In this document: positions 27,990 to 36,246 of the stretch, one piece after another
Layout: every line of letters begins with the position of its first letter
Numbering within the stretch: the first letter of the stretch is position 1
Assembly: GCA_947378965.1 (NCBI GenBank)
Contig: CANCMG010000040.1
Coordinates: 1 to 36,246 of the forward strand
Reading direction: 5' to 3'
From: Alcaligenaceae bacterium
Lineage (GTDB): Bacteria > Pseudomonadota > Gammaproteobacteria > Burkholderiales > Burkholderiaceae_B
Length of the DNA: 36,246 nucleotides
Program-made: the position numbers and the translations under genes
The notes under the pieces: model-generated
Told to the model about the DNA's origin: nothing
Seen by the model: the letters and a program-made list of their open reading frames with translations, nothing else
Database searches by the model: none

Positions 27990-29957
27990 ATGTTTGATTT
28001 TATTCGTAATCACCAGCGCTGGATGCAGTTAATACTGCTTCTTTTGATCTTGCCCTCGTTCGTCTTCTTTGGCGTACAGGGCTACACCAGCTTCATGTCA
28101 AGCGAGCCTGAACTGGCGACGGTTGACGGAAAAGGTATCACGTTGGGTGAGTTCAACAATGCGCGTCGGGCGCAGCTCGAACAATATCGCAACATGCTTG
28201 GGTCGCAGTTCGATGCAAGCGCGTTTGATACGCCATTTTTTAGAGAGCAATTGCTCAATACACTGATCGATCAGCGAGCAGTCGCCATTGCAGCGACCAA
28301 AGGTGCCTATTCGGTGTCTGACGAGACCTTACGGCGCAGCATCGCGGCCATACCAGCAGTGCAACAAGATGGGCAGTTTTCGCCCGAGCGTTACAGGCAG
28401 GTCTTAGCGGCCCAGGGGATGACGACTGCTGCGTTTGAGCAGGGGTTGCGTCGCGACTTAACCCTGGGGCAAGTGTTACAGCCGATTGGCTTAACGGCCC
28501 GGGTACCAGCAGATATTGGTCAAAAGATTTTCGCGTTGATTACCGAGCAACGTAGCGTGGCGCGCAAGGTGTTTTCGGTTGAGACTTACGCCAAAAACAT
28601 TACCGTATCACCAGAGGATACCAAAGCTTGGTACGACGCCAATCAAGTCAAGCTGACCGTTCCAGAAAATCTTGATGTGCAGTATCTCGTACTGAACGAA
28701 GAGGCTGCCTCGAAAGATATTAAAGTGTCAGAGGCCGATATCGAAAGCTTTTATAAGCAAAACGAGGCGCGCTACGGGCAACCCGAACGCCGCCGTGTCA
28801 GCCATATTTTGCTCGAGGTGCCTGCCACGGCAGATGCTGCAGCCAAAGCGGCTGTGCAAGCGAAAGCCGCAGATTTAGCTAAGCGTGCAGCTGCGCAACC
28901 TGCTGAATTTGCAGCGCTCGCGAAAGAGTTTTCACAAGACTCTGGCTCAGCGAATCAAGGCGGTGATTTAGGCTGGATCAGCAAGAATATGCTTGTGCCT
29001 CAAGTCGAAGAGGCCGTGTTCAAACTCAAGAAAGACGAGATATCTGGTGTGGTTGAAAGCCCGTTTGGCATGCATGTTTTGTATGTGACAGATACGCAGG
29101 CTCCCAGTATCAAGCCTTTAGCTGAAGTCAAAGAAGACATCACTATCGAGATTCGTAAGCAGTTAGCGGCAGAACGTTTCGCTACGATGGCCGGCAAGTT
29201 GACTAATTTAATTTACGACCAACGCGATAGTTTAAAACCGATTGCCGACGCACTAGGCATTGAGCTCCGACAAGCCACTGGGTTGACGCGCGACGGTTTG
29301 TTGTCTGAGTCCCAGCGCGGTGGTGCCCCCATGCCTTCGGCTGCCGAGCAGACCTGGTTGGGTAATCCTAAGGTGCGTCAAACGGCGTTTTCAACAGAGG
29401 TCATGAAAGACAAACTGAACTCTGGGGCGATTGAGCTGGCTTCAGATACGATTTTGGCCCTGCGGGTCAACGTCGTGCACGCGCCTAAAGTCCCAGCGCT
29501 TGAGCAAGTTGCCGAACAGATTCGTACGATGCTCACAAACGAGCGTGCTTTGGTTGCGGCGCAAGAGGCCGGTGTGAAGCAGCTTGATCAGCTGAAAGGC
29601 GCGGTTGGTTCTGAACCTAAAGATTTTGATGCGGTTCAGGTAGTCACACGTCAGGCTGCACAATCGCTGTCGCGCGAGCAACTCGAAGCTGCCATGTCTG
29701 CGAGCCCAACGCCTTTGCCACGCTTTTTAGGTGTTGCTGGCTCAGAGGGGTACGCGGTGTTGTGGCTGTCAAAAATTGAGCCCGGTCCAGCGCCAGAGCC
29801 TGCTCAGGTCACGCAATTACAAGCGCAGTTGTCGCAGGCCTGGGGGGCTGCTGAAGAGCAGGCCGCGCTGAGGGTACTGCGTGATAGTTATAAGGTGAAG
29901 ATGCTGCCTGATGCTAAAAAGCTCATCTCAGGCGAGCTTGACGGCGCCAAACTGTAA
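27990..29957 (+). CDS. ppiD: Periplasmic folding chaperone PpiD
   Basis: 655 residues from ATG 27990. MFDFIRNHQRWMQ leads into a membrane anchor at about residues 12-30 (LILLLLILPSFVFFGVQGY), so the protein is tethered in the inner membrane and faces the periplasm. A SurA-like chaperone region follows, then one parvulin (PpiC) domain near residues 260-360 (RRVSHILLEV, GGDLGWI, SPFGMHVLYV). PpiD assists proteins leaving the SecYEG channel. The upstream TTG at 27957 is less likely because the standard family N terminus is MFDFIR. It converges with tesA. Confidence 0.95.
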   Translation: MFDFIRNHQRWMQLILLLLILPSFVFFGVQGYTSFMSSEPELATVDGKGITLGEFNNARRAQLEQYRNMLGSQFDASAFDTPFFREQLLNTLIDQRAVAIAATKGAYSVSDETLRRSIAAIPAVQQDGQFSPERYRQVLAAQGMTTAAFEQGLRRDLTLGQVLQPIGLTARVPADIGQKIFALITEQRSVARKVFSVETYAKNITVSPEDTKAWYDANQVKLTVPENLDVQYLVLNEEAASKDIKVSEADIESFYKQNEARYGQPERRRVSHILLEVPATADAAAKAAVQAKAADLAKRAAAQPAEFAALAKEFSQDSGSANQGGDLGWISKNMLVPQVEEAVFKLKKDEISGVVESPFGMHVLYVTDTQAPSIKPLAEVKEDITIEIRKQLAAERFATMAGKLTNLIYDQRDSLKPIADALGIELRQATGLTRDGLLSESQRGGAPMPSAAEQTWLGNPKVRQTAFSTEVMKDKLNSGAIELASDTILALRVNVVHAPKVPALEQVAEQIRTMLTNERALVAAQEAGVKQLDQLKGAVGSEPKDFDAVQVVTRQAAQSLSREQLEAAMSASPTPLPRFLGVAGSEGYAVLWLSKIEPGPAPEPAQVTQLQAQLSQAWGAAEEQAALRVLRDSYKVKMLPDAKKLISGELDGAKL

Positions 29958-29977
29958 GACGAGCTGCCGCTTAACGG

Positions 29978-30631
29978 CTAGCGTAGCAACGGGTCAAGCG
30001 CCAGCCTGACCGTTGCTAGCATCAAGGGTTGAGCAGACTCATTTGGGTGAATCCCATCTGCTTGAAAATACTGTCGCTGATCAGCAAAGCCTTCAAACAA
30101 AAAGGGTACCAAGGCGGCGCCCGTTTGCGCGGCGGTATTGCTAAAAATATTTTTAAAGCCTTGCGCGTATTCTCGGCCGTAGTTTGGCGGGATCTGCATC
30201 CCCACCAACACCACCTTTGCGCCTACCGCCTGAGAGCGCACAACCAGTTCTGTGATATTTTTTTGAGTGAGCGTTAAGGGTAGTCCACGCAAGGCGTCGT
30301 TGGCGCCAAGTTCAAGAATCACAATTGTGGGCTGATGTTGTTTGAGCGCGGCGTCAATACGGGCTAAACCACCGCTGGTGGTGTCGCCACTGATGCTGGC
30401 ATTAATCACCGTTGTTGTTACAGGTGCTCTGGCCAGCGCAACTTTAAGCTGTTCAACCCATCCGGTATTGCGTGCCAGACCGTACTCGGCTGATAGACTG
30501 TCGCCAACGACTAAAATGCGGGATGTTGGTGTGGTAGGTTGCGCACCAGCCTGCCCGTTGAGCAAAGCACCGCAGGCGCCAGCGAACAACAAACTGATGA
30601 CACAACGACGAGAGCTAGAAAAGGGTTTCAT
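29978..30631 (-). CDS. tesA: Arylesterase / acyl-CoA thioesterase I / lysophospholipase L1
   Basis: 217 residues, an SGNH hydrolase. A signal peptide (about 30 residues, ending GQAGA) exports it to the periplasm. The catalytic blocks are GDSLSAEYGL (Ser45), the Gly in SGDTTSGG, GANDALRG (Asn) and DGIHPN (Asp, His). The family hydrolyses acyl thioesters, esters and lysophospholipids. ATG 30631 is the start with a proper signal peptide; the upstream frame to 30838 lies inside ybbA. The start codon shares two bases with the ybbA ATG in a CATG. Confidence 0.93.
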   Translation of the reverse strand: MKPFSSSRRCVISLLFAGACGALLNGQAGAQPTTPTSRILVVGDSLSAEYGLARNTGWVEQLKVALARAPVTTTVINASISGDTTSGGLARIDAALKQHQPTIVILELGANDALRGLPLTLTQKNITELVVRSQAVGAKVVLVGMQIPPNYGREYAQGFKNIFSNTAAQTGAALVPFLFEGFADQRQYFQADGIHPNESAQPLMLATVRLALDPLLR

Positions 30632-31307
30632 GTTGCCAAACGTAGATAACGTGATAGAAGTTATTGGCCTCTGCAAGAGGGTACCCGATGCCTTAGGTGA
30701 ATTGACCATTTTAGACAATATCGCCTTCACTGTTGCGCATGGCCAATCGATTGCAATTACCGGCGCCTCGGGCTCGGGTAAGTCAACACTGCTGGGTTTG
30801 CTGGCTGGGCTAGATACCCCGACCGCAGGGCATGTCAAACTGCTTGGGCAGTCGCTCTTTGCGTTAGACGAAGATGGCCGCGCCGCGTTGCGCGCAAAAA
30901 GTTTGGGGTTTGTGTTTCAGTCGTTTCATCTGCTGCCAAACTTGACTGCGCTTGAAAACGTTATGCTACCGCTTGAATTAGCGGGGCTCAGTGCTCAGGC
31001 ACCGGCCGCCCAGATGCTTGAGCAGGTTGGGTTAGGTCAGCGTTTGCATCATTACCCCTCAACACTCTCGGGTGGTGAACAACAGCGGGTCTCGTTGGCG
31101 CGTGCGTTTGTGCAGCGCCCGGCACTGTTGTTTGCCGATGAACCGACCGGCAGCCTGGATCATGCAACCGGTGCGCGCGTGATCGAGATGCTGTTCGCGC
31201 TGTACGCATCGCTTGGTACGACCTTGGTGTTAGTCACCCACGACCCACACCTAGCTGCGCGTTGCGATCGTCAGTTGGTGTTGCAAGCGGGCCGTTTGGT
31301 GTCGTGA
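30630..31307 (+). CDS. ybbA: ABC transporter ATPase, YbbA/LolD type
   Basis: 225 residues, a single ABC domain of the MacB/LolD class. Walker A is GASGSGKST, the signature [15 protein letters not shown], Walker [13 protein letters not shown], and the H-loop LVTHDP. It is divergent from tesA as in E. coli, where ybbA is followed by the permease gene ybbP. No permease follows here; the next gene is an EamA transporter on the opposite strand. The start ATG 30630 lacks an obvious Shine-Dalgarno; GTG 30651 is an alternative. Cargo unknown. Confidence 0.88.
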   Translation: MLPNVDNVIEVIGLCKRVPDALGELTILDNIAFTVAHGQSIAITGASGSGKSTLLGLLAGLDTPTAGHVKLLGQSLFALDEDGRAALRAKSLGFVFQSFHLLPNLTALENVMLPLELAGLSAQAPAAQMLEQVGLGQRLHHYPSTLSGGEQQRVSLARAFVQRPALLFADEPTGSLDHATGARVIEMLFALYASLGTTLVLVTHDPHLAARCDRQLVLQAGRLVS

Positions 31308-31338
31308 GCCCAGCATGAGCAGGATCACACGCTCAAAA

Positions 31339-31382
31339 GATCAAACGATCCAACGATCCAACGATCCAACGATCCAACGATC
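31339..31382. repeat. 8-bp tandem repeat GATCCAAC
   Basis: GATCAAAC (31339-31346) is followed by four perfect GATCCAAC units (31347-31378) and a partial GATC (31379-31382). The array ends inside the stop codon of the EamA gene (minus strand, TGA read from 31383). Copy-number change would not alter coding sequence unless it removed the stop codon. Confidence 0.95.
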
Positions 31383-32319
31383 AGGCAGGCGCTGACCTGC
31401 TACGCTGCCATTCAATCAAGCTGTTGACCACGCCACTGGTACAAATGATTGCGATCCCTAACCAGGTTGTCGCATCCGGAAAATGTGACCAAATCAGCCA
31501 GCCCATCGTGGCGGCTACAGTCATTTGTAGATAGATAAAAGGCGCAAGCATCGAGGCTGGGGCAAACCGATAAGCCTGGATTTGCAATAAATGCCCCACA
31601 CCGCCCGTGAAACCCGTTGAGAGCATGACTACCCAAACCCAGGGCTCCATGTGAGTGAGTGTCGACCAAGCGCTAGGTAGGCTAAAGGGTAGGGTACAGG
31701 CCAGCGCCAAAGTGCCTAACCCTGCGCTCCAGAGCATCGTGGTAAACGGATTGTCTTGAGCCACCAAGCGGGTGGTGAGGTGTTGGGTGGCAAATAAGCA
31801 AGCGGTGATCAAGCCTGCGATGACGCCCGCGATGGGTAGGCCCGCTGACGGCCTGATCACCAGTAACACGCCCACAAAGCCAACGCCCGCCGCAACCCAG
31901 CGAGTTTTACGCATGGGCTCTTTAAGAATCCAGGGTGCGACCGCCAGCATGATTAATGGCGAAATAAAAATGATGGCTGTGGCCTCGGCCTGAGGCAGGT
32001 ACCGAAGTGCCGTAAAAAATGTGAGCGTTGCGCCGAGCATGGCAACGGCGCGTAAGCATTGCAAACCAGGCGTTTTGCTTTGCAAGATCCCCAGCCCTTT
32101 AGTGGGTAAGACAAACGCGAGTACCAATAGCAAATGAACGATGTACCGAAACCACACCAAAATGAGAAGCGGGACCCCTGTGCCCATCACCCATTTGCCA
32201 CTCGCGTCTAGGGTGGTTAAACAGAGCAGCGACAGCAGCAGCAATACGATCCCGATTAAAGGACGCTGTGCAGGGCGCTGAGTGAGCACAGGCGCTGCAG
32301 CAGAGGCGGGGCGAGACAT
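31381..32319 (-). CDS. EamA/DMT-family transporter
   Basis: 312 residues with about ten membrane helices in two EamA repeats, the drug/metabolite transporter (RhaT-like) layout. The opening helix follows RPLIGIVLLLLSLLCLTTLDASGKWVMG; the EamA-type segment AEATAIIFISPLIMLAVAP closes the first repeat and the second begins near GVLLVIRPSAG. Such proteins export amino acids or other small metabolites, but the substrate cannot be read from sequence. The start ATG 32319 is the only reasonable one. It diverges from the DctP gene with a 62-base spacer and converges with ybbA. Confidence 0.85.
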   Translation of the reverse strand: MSRPASAAAPVLTQRPAQRPLIGIVLLLLSLLCLTTLDASGKWVMGTGVPLLILVWFRYIVHLLLVLAFVLPTKGLGILQSKTPGLQCLRAVAMLGATLTFFTALRYLPQAEATAIIFISPLIMLAVAPWILKEPMRKTRWVAAGVGFVGVLLVIRPSAGLPIAGVIAGLITACLFATQHLTTRLVAQDNPFTTMLWSAGLGTLALACTLPFSLPSAWSTLTHMEPWVWVVMLSTGFTGGVGHLLQIQAYRFAPASMLAPFIYLQMTVAATMGWLIWSHFPDATTWLGIAIICTSGVVNSLIEWQRSRSAPA

Positions 32320-32381
32320 GGGATGGATTCCGGAAACTTAAAAAGCTGTTGAGTCTGCCTCGAGCATTGGTAGAATGCGGT

Positions 32382-33545
32382 ATGCAAACGATAAAGTATC
32401 TCAGCGAGAGTATAGGGCAACGCTTCTCTTGGGTTCTGCCAACCCTTGGAGCGCTTCGGTTAGTACGCCCATGGGTGGCTGCCCTCGTCTGGTGGCGTAG
32501 CCTGCTGCGGGTCATGATTGGCGTATTCGGCGGCGCGATGATATTGCCTGTGTTTGCACAAGAGTTGCCAGTCACAGCGCTCAAGGTTTTGGGTGGGCTA
32601 AGTACCCGTTCAACCTACAAGCAAGTCGAGCAACCTTTTTGGGTGAAAACAATCCCCGAGCACTCGGCAGGGCAGATTACGGCCGAGATCAAAGGGTTTG
32701 ACGAAATGGGGCTAAAGGGCCCAGAACTGCTCAAACTCATGAAGCAGGGGGTGATCGAGTTTGGCGTGATTCCATTGATTTATCCAGCGGCTGACACTGC
32801 AATCTACGAGGCGGTTGACCTCGCGGGCTTAGCGACCGATGCCAAAATGGCGCGACAGGTATCGACAAGTTTTTCTCCGATCTTAGCCAAGCATCTGTCT
32901 GCCACCTATCAAAGCAAGTTTTTAGGTGTGTCTCCCTTTGCACCACAAGTGCTCTTTTGCAATATCCCGCTACGGGGTTTGCAAGATTTAAAGGGCAAGA
33001 CTGTTCGGGTGATTACCCGTTCGCAGGCAGAGTTGATTGAGGCGTTAGGGGCCAAAAGCCTAAGCATGCCGATTGCCGAGGTATTGCAAGCCTTTCAAAA
33101 GAAAACGATTGCGTGTGCTGTGGCCAGCAGTATGGCGGGGTACACAGCAAAGTGGTACACCGTATCCACGCATTTGTATGCCTTACCTCTAGGCTGGAAT
33201 CAAGAAATACACGCCGTGAATCAGAAGGCGTGGGATCAACTCAATGCAGATGTTCGAGCGTTATTAGAGATCAACTTAGCAAAGTTAACCGAGCGTTTAT
33301 GGTTGTTTGCCGAGACAGAAAATCAAAAAGGCTACGACTGTAATACGGGGGCTAAAAGCTGCCCGATGGCGCCGAAAGGCAAAATGACCTTAGTCAGACC
33401 GACTCAGGCCGACTTGGCAACGGTTAAGCGCTTAGCCACTCAAAATATTGTCAACAAATGGGCGGCGCGTTGCTCGGGGTCGTGCGTGAGCGAGTTTAAC
33501 CAGACCATCGGTAAGTCACTGAAGATCACGGCTAAAAAGAGCTGA
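32382..33545 (+). CDS. TRAP-type C4-dicarboxylate family substrate-binding protein (orphan)
   Basis: 387 residues from ATG 32382. The region from about residue 60 matches the periplasmic DctP-type binding proteins: a signal-like stretch ending ILPVFAQ, then ELPVTALKVLGG, MKQGVIEFGVIPL, LQDLKGKTVRVITRSQAELIEALGA and LPLGWNQEIHAVNQKAW. The start is uncertain: a TTGAGT-16-TAGAAT promoter-like pair (32349-32376) would start transcription near 32383, which would favour ATG 32514. The DctQ and DctM membrane partners are missing nearby. Four cysteines near the C terminus may form disulfides. Confidence 0.75.
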   Translation: MQTIKYLSESIGQRFSWVLPTLGALRLVRPWVAALVWWRSLLRVMIGVFGGAMILPVFAQELPVTALKVLGGLSTRSTYKQVEQPFWVKTIPEHSAGQITAEIKGFDEMGLKGPELLKLMKQGVIEFGVIPLIYPAADTAIYEAVDLAGLATDAKMARQVSTSFSPILAKHLSATYQSKFLGVSPFAPQVLFCNIPLRGLQDLKGKTVRVITRSQAELIEALGAKSLSMPIAEVLQAFQKKTIACAVASSMAGYTAKWYTVSTHLYALPLGWNQEIHAVNQKAWDQLNADVRALLEINLAKLTERLWLFAETENQKGYDCNTGAKSCPMAPKGKMTLVRPTQADLATVKRLATQNIVNKWAARCSGSCVSEFNQTIGKSLKITAKKS

Positions 33546-33602
33546 TACCTTTAGGGTGAGTGCTTGAGTCGCCGCCAAGTGAGTGCGGCGCTGCCCTGAC
33601 CG

Positions 33603-33757
33603 CTTGACTGCCAGCGCTAAAGTTTCTTGACCGCAAGAGCTCAGGTTTCTTGACTGCCAGCAGTAAAGTTTCTTGATTGCTAGAGCTAAAGTTTCATGGC
33701 TGCTAGAGCTAAAGTTTCTTGACTGCCAGCGTTAAAGTTTCTTGACAGCTAGCGCTC
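33603..33757. repeat. 23-bp degenerate tandem repeat, about seven units
   Basis: Units start at 33603, 33626, 33649, 33672, 33695, 33718 and 33741 with exact 23-base spacing. The usual unit begins CTTGACTGCCAG, continues CGCTAAAG and ends TTT. The last unit runs into the 3' end of the minus-strand gene that stops at 33749. No spacer lies between the copies, so it is not a CRISPR. It occupies the convergent space after the DctP gene. Confidence 0.9.
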
Positions 33758-34420
33758 AAGATCAAGCGACTGCAGATCCCATAAAAGTTTAAAGCAGTGA
33801 CTACGCGCTGAGGGCACCGCGAGTTTGTCAGAGAGCCATTTGCCGGCTGACTCTGCATTGGCCAACGAGGTCGCCTCAATCACCACAAACGGTTCAAGCT
33901 TGCGCGCGGCGAGGTCTTCTGAAGGTAAGGGTGTTGATAACACTGGGTCAGGGCACAGCGCTCGTAGAGCCAGTACGCCATCCATCACGCGCGTTAACTC
34001 TTGGGCCACTGCAATGGCCGCTTGCGCCTGTTCGATGGACTCAAGGCAGATCAAGGCAACCGCAGCACCAGTTCCAGCGCCCGCCAGTGGGGTGACTGCG
34101 TTGACGCGCCGACTGGTGTCGCGCATGCGCGTGAAGTTACGCTCAGACCACTGCGTTTGTTTGGTGAAAGCTTGACGGTAGGGCTCGCTGGTAAACACAT
34201 GCAGCGTGTCGGTTTGATACAAGGCCAAATATGGGCGCGCGCAGGTGTCAGAGTGATAGCGACGCGACCAGCGAAACCCCTTGATGGCGGCCCGCTCTTG
34301 CATGTGCTCGCGGTCGTACCACTGGTTAAAATCTTGCTCGTGGGCTGGGTCGACTGAGGTCCAGATCAATAGTTCGCCTGGGGCGTCGGGATGCTGTTGT
34401 AAAGTTTTAGTGAGAGTCAT
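33749..34420 (-). CDS. Unrecognised protein, possibly dimeric alpha/beta-barrel fold
   Basis: 223 residues, soluble, no signal peptide. The N-terminal half (LLIWTSVDPAHEQDFNQWYDREHMQERAAIKGFRWSRRY) looks like an EthD/NIPSNAP-like ferredoxin-fold barrel, with a WYDREHM segment common in those families. The C-terminal half (FVVIEATSLANAESAGKWL) may be a second copy of the fold. I do not recognise the gene and no function is given. It follows the spoT gene on the same strand after 62 bases; its stop codon lies inside a tandem repeat, so the last residues (SLDLER) are read from repeat sequence. Confidence 0.65.
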   Translation of the reverse strand: MTLTKTLQQHPDAPGELLIWTSVDPAHEQDFNQWYDREHMQERAAIKGFRWSRRYHSDTCARPYLALYQTDTLHVFTSEPYRQAFTKQTQWSERNFTRMRDTSRRVNAVTPLAGAGTGAAVALICLESIEQAQAAIAVAQELTRVMDGVLALRALCPDPVLSTPLPSEDLAARKLEPFVVIEATSLANAESAGKWLSDKLAVPSARSHCFKLLWDLQSLDLER

Positions 34421-34482
34421 CGCGTGGCTTTCAAAACAAAGACTGTCAGTATAAGGAGTTTTCTAGAGCTCACAAGAAGACA

Positions 34483-36246
34483 CTAGCCCTTCGCACGAAC
34501 AATTTTTTGGACTTGGGCGACGTGTCGAATCGAGCGAAAGACTTGCGCCAGATGCTTGCGACTATCGACTTGTACCGTTAGATTCAACATGACCGTGTTG
34601 ATGGCATCTTCGTGCATCGTGGCGTTGATGATGTTTGAGTCGGCTTGCGCCACTTCTGCGGCGATGCGGCTTAAGATGCCGCGTTCGTTTTTCGCCATGA
34701 TTTCGATACGCGCTGAAAAATGCTTGGCGGTTTCTTGATCCCACACCACATCCACCCAGCGGTCGGGCTCTTTCATGCGCGCCCGAATGGCCACTGGGCA
34801 CTCTGCCGTGTGAACCACCAAGCCGTGACCGATCCGCACGCCCGCAACGATCACATCGCCCGGTAAGGGGCCACAACAAGGTGCAAGTTGCACGGCCTGG
34901 CCTTCGTGACCGCGAATCTGGATAGGCATTGTCCGTGCGGCGGTCATCTCTTCGTCGGCTGCGGCAGTTGTGGCAATCAGGGGGTGATCTGGCGCAAACC
35001 GACGTGCGACGACCGCAGCCAGTCGTTTACCCAAGCCAATATCGGCCAAAATTTCAGCGCGCGATTTGGCACCACTGCTGCGCGCGAGTTTTTCCCAGAT
35101 AGCATCATCAGGTGAAGGCATGGCGAGGTTTAGCTCTTTCAGTGCCTGAGCCAATTGTCGCTCGCCAAAGGCTGCCGATTCGTCGTACTCGCTGGTGCGC
35201 AAGAAGTGCCTGATTTCTGAGCGAGCGCGCCCGGTGCGGGCGTAATTCAACCATTGCGCACTAGGCCGAGCCGTGGGCGCTGTGGTAATCGATACGGTGT
35301 CACCACTTGAGAGCTCGGTGCGCAGGGCAACGTTATCGCCATTGACCTTGCAGGCGACGGCGTGGTTGCCGACGTCAGTATGAATCATGTAGGCAAAGTC
35401 AATCGGTGTGGCGCCACGTGGCAGCGAGACGATTTTTCCTTTGGGGGTAAAAACGTAGACAGCATCCGGAAACAAATCGACCTTAACGTGCTCAAGAAAC
35501 TCGCTTGAGTCGCCATTTTGACTTTGAATATCGAGTAGAGATTGCAACGATTTGCTGGTGCGGCTTTGAATCTCTTGCAGCGAGGCTGTGTCAGCCTTGT
35601 AGAGCCAATGCGCGGCGACGCCTTCTTCAGCAACCTGATGCATGTCGTGCGTGCGAAACTGAAACTCGATGGGTGTTCCGAAGGGGCCGACCAAGGTGGT
35701 GTGCAGTGACTGATAACCGTTGACTTTTGGGATCGCGATGTAGTCTTTGAACTTACCTGGCACCGGGCGGTAAAGCTGATGCACGATGCCCATCGCCATG
35801 TAGCACTCAGGGAGTGTCCTGACAATGACGCGAAATCCGTAAATATCTAGCACGTTGGTAAAGCTTTTCTTTTGCTCAACCATCTTGTGATAAATGCCGT
35901 ACAAGGTTTTTTCGCGACTCAAGACTTCGCTTTCGATCCCGGCGGCGGGCATCGCTGCACGAACCTGCTCATCGATCTTGCTTAAGACTTCACGGCGGTT
36001 ACCACGTGCGGCAAGCACCGCTTTTTCGAGCACACGATAACGGTTAGGGTAGATTGCCTCAAAGCATAAGTCTTGTAACTCGCGGTACAGGGCGTTTAAG
36101 CCCAAGCGATACGCGATCGGTGCATAGATATCGAGGGTCTCTTGGGCAACACGTCTGCGCTTGTCAGGTGCCACAGCATCGAGCGTGCGCATATTGTGCA
36201 AACGATCAGCAAGTTTGATGAGGATGACGCGAATGTCGCGCGCCAT
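34483..36246 (-). CDS. spoT: Bifunctional (p)ppGpp synthetase/hydrolase, SpoT/Rel type (partial)
   Basis: 587 residues are visible; the gene is cut by the window end, and the Met at 36246 is internal. The visible start is the end of the HD hydrolase domain (DIRVILIKLADRLHNMRTL, intact, which favours SpoT/Rel over RelA). Then come the synthetase domain (about 100-215: DIYGFRVIV, GKFKDYIAIPKVNGYQSLHT), the TGS domain (about 255-320: VYVFTPKGKIVSLPRGATPIDFAY), a zinc-finger-like segment (LAPCCGPLPGD) and the C-terminal ACT domain (MAKNERGILSRIAAEV). It balances (p)ppGpp, the stringent-response alarmone. Confidence 0.94.
   Translation of the reverse strand: MARDIRVILIKLADRLHNMRTLDAVAPDKRRRVAQETLDIYAPIAYRLGLNALYRELQDLCFEAIYPNRYRVLEKAVLAARGNRREVLSKIDEQVRAAMPAAGIESEVLSREKTLYGIYHKMVEQKKSFTNVLDIYGFRVIVRTLPECYMAMGIVHQLYRPVPGKFKDYIAIPKVNGYQSLHTTLVGPFGTPIEFQFRTHDMHQVAEEGVAAHWLYKADTASLQEIQSRTSKSLQSLLDIQSQNGDSSEFLEHVKVDLFPDAVYVFTPKGKIVSLPRGATPIDFAYMIHTDVGNHAVACKVNGDNVALRTELSSGDTVSITTAPTARPSAQWLNYARTGRARSEIRHFLRTSEYDESAAFGERQLAQALKELNLAMPSPDDAIWEKLARSSGAKSRAEILADIGLGKRLAAVVARRFAPDHPLIATTAAADEEMTAARTMPIQIRGHEGQAVQLAPCCGPLPGDVIVAGVRIGHGLVVHTAECPVAIRARMKEPDRWVDVVWDQETAKHFSARIEIMAKNERGILSRIAAEVAQADSNIINATMHEDAINTVMLNLTVQVDSRKHLAQVFRSIRHVAQVQKIVRAKG

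Noticed and set aside
33603-33763. CRISPR array
   Set aside because: The 23-base units are directly adjacent with no unique spacers, the copies vary, and no cas gene is present.
34483-36246. relA rather than spoT/rel
   Set aside because: The visible part of the HD hydrolase domain keeps the intact LADRLHNMRTL motif, which is degenerate in monofunctional RelA; the rest of the HD domain lies outside the window.

Overview
The window reads as a Burkholderiales-type betaproteobacterium, perhaps Alcaligenaceae-like. This rests on gene content and on the resemblance of the proteins to that group, not on a marker gene. Coding density is high and no gap without a gene exceeds about 270 bases. I see no integrase, transposase, phage gene or CRISPR array.

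Bases 1-12.6 kb are mostly housekeeping: an ABC-F ATPase (ybiT), tsaD, plsY (minus), a surE-pcm-nlpD run that lacks the rpoS expected next to it, a PolB-type exonuclease, a small exported protein, rlmD, argH (minus), glutamine-dependent nadE and a P-II gene. The spacer after P-II holds a 17-bp tandem repeat and a strong hairpin-plus-T-tract that ends only 16 bases before the start of a gamma-glutamyltransferase-family gene.

Bases 14.3-24.9 kb form the most distinctive region, a self-contained selenocysteine/formate module. A candidate FNR-type site lies upstream of fdnG. fdnG carries an in-frame UGA followed at once by a SECIS hairpin. Then come fdnH, fdnI, a spacer with three hairpins, fdhE, selA, selB and the selenocysteine tRNA gene (selC). 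Twenty-three bases after the tRNA CCA end start two overlapping small genes, a GcvH-like lipoyl-carrier protein and a DsrE-family protein. That pair is the best candidate here for something undescribed: a possible sulfur or selenium carrier relay linked to selenoprotein synthesis. The module supplies the enzyme (FdnGHI), its maturation factor (FdhE), the Sec-tRNA synthesis enzyme (SelA), the Sec elongation factor (SelB) and the tRNA itself. selD and fdhD are not in the window.

Bases 24.8-36.2 kb return to ordinary genes: ubiC (minus), a RluF-like pseudouridine synthase, rlmJ (minus), a glycerophosphodiester phosphodiesterase (minus), ppiD, tesA (minus) diverging from ybbA with overlapping start codons, an EamA transporter (minus), an orphan TRAP-type binding protein, an unrecognised alpha/beta-barrel-like protein (minus) and a spoT/rel gene cut by the window end. 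Several spacers carry unrelated short tandem repeats (8, 17, 23 and about 34 bp), which looks like a trait of this genome.
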